A stretch of 33,786 nt of DNA from NCBI GenBank assembly GCA_026770615.1, contig MU631371.1:158475-192260 (forward strand), read 5' to 3'. This DNA is from Pavlovales sp. CCMP2436. Lineage: Eukaryota; Haptophyta; Pavlovophyceae; Pavlovales. Below the pieces are notes generated by a model. That model was not told where the DNA came from and did not search any database. It saw only the letters and a program-made list of their open reading frames with translations. Position numbers and translations under genes: made by a program. This document shows positions 17,110 to 26,339 of this stretch, piece by piece. Each line of letters begins with the position of its first letter. Position 1 is the first letter of the stretch.

Positions 17110-17529
17110 CTAGTCTCCCGGCATGTGGATGGTGGCCTGCAACATTGACTGCTCGTCCAGGCCCATCACTACTCCTCCCTGCTTGGAGAAGTCCACGGTT
17201 GCCCCCGTTGGCTTGAAGGCGACTGTGATGCCCTCGACCGTGAAAGCTTGCACGGCAAGGAGGGGCATCTCCATGCTTGGAGCTGCCCAGCAGAGCATGC
17301 GCACCGCCTGCGTGGCGCCTGTGCGCGCGCACTTCAGGTCCATCAAGAGCATGCCTTTCTCCTTAATCTCCAGGATGCGACCATCGCCCCATCGGACGCG
17401 GCCCTTCATCTTTATCCTGGTGTGGAGCAGCTCTCTAGATGCCATGCTCACTGTGGCACCGGAGACGAACACAGCGTGTGTCGGGACGGTGAAACTGTCA
17501 TCGTCCAGGCGGCGTGCATCGTGCTGCAT
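17110..17529 (-). pseudogene. Copia aspartic protease region, catalytic Asp replaced
   Basis: VFVSGATVSMASRELLHTR and WGDGRILEIKEKGML match the Copia protease pattern WxxDSGAT...GxGxxLxIxGxG. In place of the Asp of DSGAT there is Val (GTC, one base from GAC). The enzyme encoded here could not be active as a pepsin-type protease. Confidence 0.75.
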
Positions 17530-17576
17530 CGGCGCACGGCGTTCGTGCTGTCGGGGTAGCTGAATCGCCGGTAGCG

Positions 17577-19517
17577 TCAGTCGAGATCCAATACGGGCCT
17601 CGACTCGAAGTGCGCGTTGCGGGCGTCGCCGAACTCGGCGTCTGCCCTGCGCGCCTTCTCGAGCCCCGTCCTAAAGTCGATCTTGCGGCGTTGGCCGGTG
17701 AACAAGTTGGTGTCCCCGTCCGAGTCGCTGCTCAGCTCCTCCTCCCAGGAGAAGATAGCGCGCACCCGCCGCTCGGGCGGGTGGCAGACCCGGCGGATAG
17801 TGATCACGTCCGCATCGGAGAAGTCCATGTCACGCAGAACTGCTGCGCTGTGCTTCTCCCCAACCCACTCCGCGAGTAGAACGATTGTCGAAGCGCACGT
17901 GTGGAGGTCATTGTCCTCGTCGCGCACGATCTGGATGTAGCGCAGCGCCTTGGCGAGGAGCGGTCCCAGCTTCTCGGCTACTTTTGCGTTGAGGCTGACG
18001 CGTGGGTCGAGCATAAGACCCACTCGGTCTGGCTTGCGGTCGTCAGCCTTGATGTTGCTGTCGAACCCTGCACTCGGCTTTGCGACCGGAGGGCGTCGGA
18101 AGTTGCGGCGCCGGAAGTTGCGGCGGTGGAAGTCTAGCAGTCCCAGCAAGCTGTCCACTTGCGGGGGCTCGATCGGCTCCTCCGCGTCGCTGTCAGAGTC
18201 GGAGTTATCTTTTAGCTCTGGCACTTCTTCCAGAGCTGGCACGCCCTCGTCCGCCAGCTGCGGTCGCGGTGCGTTGCCTATCGGCGCGCTCCCCAGCTGG
18301 GGTGGCGTCTGCGGCCTCGGTGCGCGTGGCTGCGGCAAACCTCCCAGCTGGGTAGGCGGCGGCAGCGACGACCTCGGTGCGTGTATCGTCGGCACGCAGT
18401 CGTCTGAATCTTGGTTTTCGAATATAAACCTTTCAAGGTCAATCGCTCCAACTCCCCTCGAGTATGCGTCTCCCGTTGGTTCCACTCCAAGGCACACCAC
18501 TGTCTGTGATCTGGGCCCAGCATTTCTGTCGGAACCTATCTCGTCGGTCTCAGCCAAAGGCTTGTTGGGAATGAACGAAGGCTTGTTCTAAACTCACAAA
18601 GAAACCCACAAAGGCTTGTTAAGAAAGCACGCAGACTCGATGTCCTCGCACGTAGGCTTGTTGAGGGCGAGGAAAGGCTTGTTCTTCTCCCTCAAAGTCA
18701 GCAAGTCGAGGCTCACCTTGTAGTCCTCGGACGAAGGCTTATTCTCCTCGCGTCTCCCCCGTGCGGCTACCACCACGTCACAGTCAGCCAAAAAGCTGTC
18801 CACCTCTGCCAGCAGAAAGAACTTGTCGACTGGAGAAATAGATTCCACGGCGTACCGGAGAGATTTTGCCTGCCGTGTCACCCCTTCTGCCTCTCCCCAC
18901 ACCTCATCCGCCCTGACTACTAGAAGGGCTAACTTGATCTTATAGATTGCGGATAGTGTGTGGGTAGATATAGGCAGAGGGCACAGCACCTCTCCGTTCG
19001 GCTCTGGCTCGAGCTCGAGTGTCCGCTCGTGCTGCCGCAGCCGTTCGAGCGGCGCGAGCGGCTCATGCTGCGACGGCATTTCCACCCCGAGGTCGAGGGC
19101 AGTGTAGAACGAGTCGGCACGGTAGATGTTTGTCCGTTCCTCCAGCTCTTCCTGTTCTGTTTGGTCAGCCCAACTGCCGTTGCTGAAGCCGAACGAGAGC
19201 GCCGCGCGGCTATCCTTGGGGCGAAAATCCCACGTCCCCTTGTCCTGCTCGTCACGCCTCTGTTTCATGAAGAGACTGTGCCTTTGCTGCGCAGCCTTTG
19301 CTCCGGGCTTGGTGCACTTGCCAACGAAGTGCTCGGTGCTGCCACAGTTGGTGCATGACCCATTCCCGGGATATGCCTGTTGCAGATTTCGCATCTCGGC
19401 GTGGTCCAGCCCAGTGCGCCTGTCGTAGACCGGCTGGACCAGGGACGGCGGCCGCTTGCTAAGCGGCTTGCCGCTCGCCGGTGGCCGTGTAACCGTAGGC
19501 AGCGTCGGATTCTGCAT
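17577..19517 (-). pseudogene. Copia gag C-terminal part with CCHC zinc knuckle and NKP repeats
   Basis: Residues 55-68 of the frame from 19517 form CTNCGSTEHFVGKC, a perfect CX2CX4HX4C knuckle for RNA binding. The frame then passes six copies of an AAYAAGCCT-encoded NKP motif (18743-18558), interrupted in the middle by TGA and TAG (18596-18589), and continues in the same frame as a long acidic/Pro-rich linker (LPPPTQLGGLPQPRAP) to 17577. It is joined to the upstream gag part by a frame change near 19515. Confidence 0.8.
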
Positions 19518-20824
19518 GCCCTCGCGTTCTCCAGGCGCTTCCTCTTCTGCCCCCCAAAACGGTCGGGGGGGTGTCCGAAGACGGAGGTGTTCATAATGTT
19601 GCGGATCAGCGTCTTGAGCTGTGTCAGCGTCTCAGCGGTGACGTCCTCGGGCGACACGCGCATGGCCTCCGTGAAGGGGTTCAACCATCTTGCACCTGGC
19701 GGCAGGCTTTTCATGATGCGGAAGTAAGAGAGCAAGGGGAAGAAGTTATCGTACTTCAGAATGTGCGTCTCGAGTCGCTTGACCAGCGCCGCCTCATCCT
19801 TGAAAAAACGCTCGACGTCAACAGGCCGTTCCGCCGGCACGCCAAGCGCGAGCACCGCCCTGCCAAAAGTAGAACCAAAAGTGATGGCCTGCTTCAGATC
19901 TTCCATCGACCCCATCACATTGAACATGCGGCTCTCGTAGCTGGCGTCTTCCCACAGGCTCGCCTGCCTCCCCCGCTTGAGCCTTGCCCAAGTGCCGAGG
20001 TTGAAGAAACCTGCAAGAGTTCTGAAAGCTCACTCCCAGCTGGCATTCCAAACCGCACGAGTCAGCTTGTCCAGTGTGCCAAACTTGGCTGCCGAGAGAA
20101 GCTTATCGGTCGCGGACTCCGCCTCGAAGTTGATGGCGACCACGCTGGCTTCGAGCGCGCCCTGGAGGTCGTTTGACAACTTGCCGATTTCCTCGAGGTG
20201 GATGCACCGGGCCATCGCCATTCGCTCATTGCGCTCCAAAATAAGCGCCGCGGGGTCCCGGAACTCGACGCTCGGCTCCGAGGTCGGCGCATCTGCGCCT
20301 TCCCCATCCACGCTCTCAGTTGGTGTCCGCTGGAGAGCACAATGCGCCTCGATCTCCGCGAGCTTCGCCTCAAGCTTGAGGTCGAACTCCGAAATGATCT
20401 TGGCCAGCGTGCAATCTCCCTCTCCGGCGGTGAGCGCGTTGAGCTCGATCATCTTGGAGAGGTGTCGGACATCATCGAGACGCTTCTCGAACTTGTCTCC
20501 GGGCTTGCTCTCGAACTGCTCAGCGAACTCCACGTAGTCCGCGCACGTCGGCGTAGTTCCGTCCTTGTCCCAGCCGAAGATCTTGGTCGAGATCAGCTCG
20601 CCCTGGACATCTCCCATCTTGCGGTGCACGGACGCCCACACGCTCACGTGCACGCTCGCGTGCACCAGGTGCTACTCGTCCAGCAGCTGGCCAACCTTCT
20701 CCGGCAAGAGCTGCGGCTGGTCGTTGGAGATGATGTCCGTCATCACTTTGTCAAAAGGATCCGAGTTGGAGGTCAACCCAGGAGGCAGCTTAAACTTAAG
20801 CCCGCCCCCCCGGTATGTCGACAT
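19500..20824 (-). pseudogene. Copia gag N-terminal part
   Basis: The frame opens with an ATG whose A is the last base of the 5' LTR: MSTYRGGGLKFKLPPG. It continues through DPFDKVMTDIISNDQPQLL, TAG (20674-20672), ISTKIFGWDKDGTTPTCAD, TGA (20032-20030) and MFNVMGSMEDLKQAITFGST to NTSVFGHPPDRFGGQKRKR. It is helical and charged, as in capsid proteins of Copia elements, but no named domain is assigned. All pieces are one frame with two stops. Confidence 0.75.
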
Positions 20825-21222
20825 GTTGGAATATACTTCTCCCGGCATCACACAGCAGGCCATTTACGGTATCTGCTGAGTACAGGTGCGCGGCTCGAGC
20901 TCGAGGCGCCCTGCGGCAGATGACTAATCTAANNNNNNNNNNNNNNNNNNNNNNNNNNNNNNNNNNNNNNNNNNNNNNNNNNNNNNNNNNNNNNNNNNNN
21001 NNNNNNNNNNNNNNNNNNNNNNNNNNNNNNNNNNNNNNNNNNNNNNNGTCCACTTCCGATCGTTTGGTTAAGAGTCTTCTTTACCCCGCCGACGAATGCC
21101 GCCGACCGGAAGTGTGTCGTCGCAATGGGGGAAAGGATAACTATCCAATAAAAACCCCTGTGAGTACCCTCAAGTACTCACACACATCCGTCCACGCTCA
21201 AGAGCGCACACGAATGCTAACA
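20824..21222 (-). repeat. Copia 5' LTR, interrupted by assembly gap
   Basis: Identical to the other LTR apart from three substitutions in the sequenced 284 bp. The middle is Ns. Confidence 0.95.
20933..21047. other. Assembly gap (115 Ns) inside the LTR
   Basis: Comparison with 13447-13577 predicts 131 missing bases, so the stated gap size is about 16 bp short. Confidence 0.95.
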
Positions 21223-21227
21223 GTGAG
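21223..21227. repeat. Target-site duplication GTGAG, right
   Basis: Matches 13333-13337. Confidence 0.9.
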
Positions 21228-22257
21228 TGATATAAAAGAGATGCGACCCGCATTTAATGCACTTGAATGCGATCCCCAAGTCCCACGATCAGGCTGGACG
21301 ACACGCTGCAGCAGCGTGCCGTACATTGGCTTTCATCGGATCGAGCGCGGTTACTTGCAAGCATTCGCAATACGGTTACTGCAGCTCTTGATTTTCAGTA
21401 TCAATCAGTCAGGCCCAGCAAGCCCGATCCGTCCTCTGATGCCCAAGGCCAAGAGAGGCGGGATCGGCACTGGCCTTTTGAATTTGATGTACAATAACCC
21501 CTAGAATTGGGTACCTATCTATCGGCAACGCCCCCCCCCGGTCCCTCCACACCCACACCCAAATCCAAATTAGCGGGGCCGTTGACACGGGCAGCAAGAA
21601 GTAAGGCCAGTAGAGCACCAACTTTATTTAACAGTGAGCCCCAACCAACAGAGGATCAGATGGCGTATTGCTGTGCGTTTATTTACCGTTCCTTGGCGAA
21701 GCCTTACGGATTTGCCACTGTCAGTGGTATCACCGGATTGTCCGATCTAACACCAGATTTTAGGTTTAAATGTTCTAATTATAGCTGCACAACATAATTA
21801 TGATTTATACTATAATTTATTCCACTCGAGTCCTCTCATCGTCGTCGGTTCATAACGACGTCACTTTCGCAAGTAAATCTGCCGTTCCAGCAGATCTTCC
21901 GCTGCGCCTGAGCTTCGTGACCACCACTGAGAAAAATTACATCGTTGAGTTGCCGGACAAGCCGATGTCCTCGCCACATTGTCGCCGCAACCGCCGCCAC
22001 CGCCGCCTTCCATGTGCCACTGTCGTCGTCGTCCCAGCCAGCCACGTTCGACTTTCACTGCAGCTTGCCGACTACTTCTCTCGAGCTGCTGCGGCTGCCG
22101 CTGCCACCATTCCCGTCTCCACCTCGTCCACACCCTCGCTCGCACCTTCCCCTCTCCTCTCCCCTCGCCGTTTTGGTTTCGTCAGTCTTAATTTCCGGCT
22201 TCTTTTCCTTGGGTCAGACTGTCATCTGTTGCTTCAAAGTGTGTCTTGCCTTCATCG
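21228..22257. other. Spacer right of the Copia insertion, no firm gene
   Basis: Contains short frames, a CGCCGCCAC-rich stretch (21975-22110) and AT-rich tracts. No domain or repeat recognised. Confidence 0.45.
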
Positions 22258-22575
22258 ATGGAGATTACGCATATCATCCTTCCTCCGTTGCGCGACTTTG
22301 CGATAAGCTCAGGTAAGGATTTCACGTTAGCTCCAGGCCGGGCTGTTCACCCGTTTCCGTTTGCGCTGTATGGTAAGAGGCCGTTCAGAGGCTCGGCGCG
22401 GTATATAGCGATGAATTTATGCAGTTGCCCGTGCTCCAGTCAGAACCACATCTTTGTCTACGCATGTGGCGATGCTGTGGAGCATGTTATCGTTCATCCA
22501 TGCTGCCTGATTTGGTCCGATGTGAGGCGGCCCGTACTTTGCTTGCGCTTCGATTGGCCAAACGTTTCGGATTAG
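22258..22575 (+). CDS. Hypothetical 105-residue ORF
   Basis: ATG at 22258 opens MEITHIILPPLRDFAISSGK and runs to VCLRFDW-type sequence ending NVSD-TAG. A possible donor (CTCAG|GTAAGG, 22311) lies inside it, so the start could instead be a short first exon. Cys-rich middle (NLCSCPCSSQNH). No family recognised. Confidence 0.25.
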   Translation: MEITHIILPPLRDFAISSGKDFTLAPGRAVHPFPFALYGKRPFRGSARYIAMNLCSCPCSSQNHIFVYACGDAVEHVIVHPCCLIWSDVRRPVLCLRFDWPNVSD

Positions 22576-23139
22576 CCGGTGGTCAAGGTTGTTGCCCATA
22601 GGGTCACCTACGTTCTCCGGTCTGCGTAGATTCAACTGTTCCTGGATTATTCATTATATTATTACGAATAAACTAGTTATGAAATTAAGTTGCACAAATA
22701 CAGGCCGCCGTGACACGCGTATTGTTGTTATTGTTATTATGTGCATTTTTGCGCAGAAATACGAGAATGTGTTGCAAGGCGGCCGAGGGTCGAAGGGGTC
22801 GCAAAGGTTTGGGGCGCCAACGTGAGCTCGCAAGATGAAAATTGCGCAAGCGCAGCGGGCGAGAACCGCCAACCGGAGCTAACCGCCAAACTGCTTGAAG
22901 GCTCGGAATCCGTTAGGCTTAAAATTAAGTAACAGACAGAGACAAGCAGATCTTCCACGGCCGCCCCCCCCTCTCGGTGGCACTGGCCCGTCGATCGCTC
23001 GATCTCTCGCAACTTCTTCGCCCGTGACAGACGCGGGACAGCACGAATGCGAGCTCGCCGCGTAACCTCGCCGCGCATTTATCAACGGAACACAGACCAC
23101 AGAGGTTCACCCGGTGACAGAGTCGTGCCAGAGGTTCGC
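22576..23139. other. Spacer, no gene seen
   Basis: An AT-rich first half gives way to GC-rich sequence before the minisatellite. Nothing recognised. Confidence 0.45.
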
Positions 23140-24055
23140 CACGCAGAACAGGCAGCACTACGAGCGCGCGCAGCCTCGCCGCGCAGGCGCAGAGCGCAGG
23201 GCGCGCTGCGCATTACGTCCGGCGCAGTTGCCGCGGGCCACCGCGAGCCGCCATTACGAGCGCGCGCAGTCGCGCCGCCCAGGGCGCAGGGCGCAGGGCG
23301 CAGCGCTCTATGATGAGCACGCCCCACGCCGCGCAGGGTGCAGAGCGCAGCGCACTACGAGCGCGCGCAGCTAGGCCGCGCAGGACGCAGGGCGCAGGGC
23401 GCAGCAGAGTACGAGCGCGCCACCACGCTCACAGGACGTAGGACGCAGGGCGCAGCGCAGTACCTCGCCGCGCAGGGTGCAGGGCGCAGCGCACTACGAG
23501 CGCGCAGCGTGGCGAAGGGCGCAGGGCGCAGCGCTCTATCATGAGCACGCCCCATGCCGCGCAGAGCGCAGGGCGAAGCGCACTACGAGCACGCGCAGCA
23601 GCGCCGCGCAGGGCGCAGGGCGCAGAGCGCACCTGACTACGAGCGCGCGCACCACGCTCACAGGACGCAGGACGCAGGGCGCAGCGCATGCGCGCAGCAC
23701 CTCGCTCCATGATTTTGATGCGCCGCGCAGGGTGCAAGGACCAGCGCATTACGACCGCGCGCAGCCACGCCGCGCAGAGCGCAGGGCACAGCGTACGCAC
23801 TACGTACGAGCGCGCGCATAGCCTCGCCTCACGACTCGATCGATGCGCCACGCAGAGTGCAGAGCACTGCAGGGCGCCGCAGGCCGACGCAGGGCACAGG
23901 CCGCCGACGCAGGCCGCCGACGCAGGCCGCCGCAGGCCGCCGCCGCAGGCCGCCGACACAGGCCGCCACAGCAGGCCGCCGCCGCAGGCCCTCGCAGCCC
24001 GCCGCGGGCACTGCATTACGAGCGCGCGCAGCCACGCCGCGCAGCCACGCCGCGC
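23140..24055. repeat. GC-rich minisatellite
   Basis: Irregular repeats of GCGCAGGGCGCAG and TACGAGCGCGCGCAG, with recurring longer blocks (ATGAGCACGCCCC at 23310 and 23538; CACGCTCACAGGACG at 23430 and 23652). These change to CGCAGGCCGCCGACGCAGGC units at 23870-24000. All six frames are open by composition, so the ORFs here are not genes. It abuts the truncated LINE end at 24056. Confidence 0.85.
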
Positions 24056-24779
24056 AGAGACCGTCTCGAACCAAAACCTCATTACTACGAGGAGCAGCCA
24101 GTCCCACCGAACCCAAAATAGGACCAGCCGGTCCTGCCATAAACCACGAATCCGCAGCAGGCCCGTCACGCATGCACGCACTGATCCATGACAAGTCCGT
24201 CATATTCATGCACCACTCACGCACACTGCGCTCAGCAACCAAACGTGCCCTTGAAACCGGCCAGTCACCCACGCTGTCACACCACTCGGGCGACAAAAAA
24301 CCTAAAACCAAACATGAGCCAGCAAGCTCAAAGTCTTGAAAACGCAAACATGAGCCAGCAAGCCCGCCACACCCCGCAACCCAAAATCCAGCGCCCGAGG
24401 CCCACCCCCGTCAAGGGGTGTGATAGAATGGGCCAGCAAATAAGCCGCGCATATTTGTGGATTTTGCCCCCCGGGGCAAAAATTTCAACATATGCGAGCC
24501 AGGCTAGCGAGGAAGTAATGTCTGGGATGCGGGGCAAAAATCTCAACATATGCGAGCCAGGCCAGCGAGGAAGTAAAGTTTGGGATGCGCGAAGGTGGGC
24601 CGCGCTCGCAAACGGTGCTGCATTTTCAGACGACGCGATGGAGAGCAGTAGAGGTCGGTCAGCGTGCCAGTCGAGTGTTGTCAGTCGTCGATTGTCGTGT
24701 GGCTGAACTGATCAGCGGTGGAGATGGTATTCGTGTGGTCGGGGTGGATCCCTAGATTTGAGTGTTTTTTTCAACTACG
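24056..24779 (+). mobile_element. LINE B, 5'-truncated copy (3' end only)
   Basis: About 90% identical to 28601-29267 in inverse orientation. Both encode RTLRS..KRALETGQSPTLS and HARQP-type tails on the LINE strand, followed by a non-coding 3' part. This copy has a tandem duplication of about 58 bp (24474-24590) with AACATATGCGAGCCAGGC in each unit. Abrupt loss of the 5' part is typical of target-primed reverse transcription. It ends AACTACGAGATACTT rather than with the usual TTTAACTAGAAAC tail. Confidence 0.85.
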
Positions 24780-24870
24780 AGATACTTAATAGGAGGACAG
24801 GCAGCAGCAGTCAGGCAAATCTGATGTGTACGGCCGACGAATTCAGGCAGTGATCGCCCAGGTGGCGGGC

Positions 24871-26339
24871 CTACGCAGCTTCATGCCATGACCGCGTCTC
24901 TTGCCGCTGGTGGTATACGTCCTCAGCCCACTCCTCGGTGCTGTCGTCGTCTGCGCCACCGTGTGCCGCGCCGCCGCCACCGATGTTCTCCATACGCGCG
25001 CGCGCTATGATGACCTTTGCGTGTCCACACAAGGCGCACATACCGATCTCCTGCCGCATCTTCCACAGGAGGGCGGTGCGTGCGAGCTGTTCGGAGGGAG
25101 CTCCCGTGCGCCCTCGCAGTGCGCGTGCGCCCATGCTGGCGAAGTCGGTGACCAGCGTTTCCAAGCCGACCGAAAACTCCCCAAAGGCGCCAACTGCGAG
25201 AGCAGTGAACGGGTCGCCGCCTGGGGGCAGAAGGTCAGCGCGTGGGCCTCCATTGGGCCAGTCTGCCCGGCTGGTGTGTGGAAGAAGTCGCGGTCGAGCT
25301 TGATGAGTTCCTTGATGCGCTCGCCAGGTAGCGCGTCAGCGCGCCAGCCCACCGCGCCCTGCGGGTACTGCCCGTCGGTGTCCTTGTACCGAGTAGGGCA
25401 GAACGCGATGGTCTTGAGTTCGAATAGCCGCGGGACTGCACGCCCACCCCAGTGGTCGTACTCGGCGTAAAAGTCGACCTTCAGCCCGGGTCGCCGGCCG
25501 ACTCCGCCGTAGTAGAGGTGGTAGGCCGCTGGGTTGGCGGCGAGCACCGAGCCAAAGATGTCTCCAACCTCGGTGCGCGCGAACGCACCCACGGACCTCG
25601 CGAACTCCACGAGGAGGGCGAGGATCGGGTCGTGCCGGAGCTTGGCGATGTGACCGCCGGTGACGCCTGCGCCCGTGGCTGCGACGAGGTTGTCTCCCAA
25701 CGCGTCGATGAGGTGGCCGAAGAGCCGCGCGCTGCGCGCGACGAGGTCGGCGCAGATGGGGCTCTAGACGCTGAAGAAGCGCGCGGTGATCTCCACCCAC
25801 TCGCCGGTGTTGCGGAGCCCGTAGCCGCCCGGTAGTGCAGCAACCCGGGCGGAGCTGTTGCAATCGGGGCTCCTGAAGAGGTGTACGGCGCGATCGCTGC
25901 GGTGTCGCGCGCTGATCTGCATCTTGAGCACGTCGTACCGGTGAGCCTCCAGGTCGTCGGTGAGGTCCTTCTGCATGTTGAGGCACATCCTGCCGACGCT
26001 CCTGCGCGCCATCGGCCATGCTTCCTCTGGAGGTAGGTGGAGCACGGAGGTTGGCCAATCTCCGTTGGGCCCCGCTCCTGTGGCGATGCCGGCCTCCTGC
26101 TGCAGCAGCAACCAGCAGCAGCGGAAGGCCTGTCCCTGTAGCGGCGGTGGCAGAGAGCCTGCCCCGCAAGAGGGCAGCTGGTACGCGCGCCAGCCGTGCT
26201 GCTGCATGTCCACGAAGGAGTTCCGCCCCACCGTGCGCTCGACCTGCGGCAGCCCGAGCATCCCGCGCTGCGTGACGCCGCTGGCCGGGTTGATCGCGTC
26301 GGCCCACACGTCTAGAAAGGCTGGCATCGCCTGCACCAC
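24871..26339 (-). pseudogene. LINE A C-terminal region: PD-(D/E)XK (RLE-type) endonuclease
   Basis: The RT frame shifts near 26330 and continues as FLDVWADAINPASGVTQRG, then TRRSVG-like helices, TAG (25766-25764) and SPICADLVARSARLFGHL. The endonuclease signature is PGLKVDFYAEYDHWGG...RLFELKTIAF: Asp76 and Glu94-Leu-Lys96 counted from 25700, the PD-(D/E)XK arrangement of R2/CRE/NeSL-type elements. A second frame change near 25230 leads to LETLVTDFASMGARALRGRT, then MCALCGHAK and TAG at 24871. It nicks the target DNA to prime reverse transcription. Confidence 0.75.

Larger units (their letters stand above)
13338..21222 (-). mobile_element. Copia-type LTR retrotransposon (7.9 kb), decayed coding region
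   Basis: Two LTRs (13338-13752 and 20824-21222) with TGTTGG...TAACA ends and a GTGAG duplication enclose a 7.07-kb interior. Read on the minus strand the order is gag with CCHC knuckle, protease, integrase, RT and RNase H, the Ty1/Copia order. The LTRs differ at 3 of about 284 comparable bases, implying recent insertion. Yet gag-pol has at least five frame changes or stops and a changed protease active site, so it probably moved using proteins of a relative, or it decayed very fast. Confidence 0.95.

Noticed and set aside
23140..24347. Long overlapping ORFs on both strands in the GC-rich minisatellite
   Set aside because: All frames are open because of repeat composition; no domain and no start or splice context.
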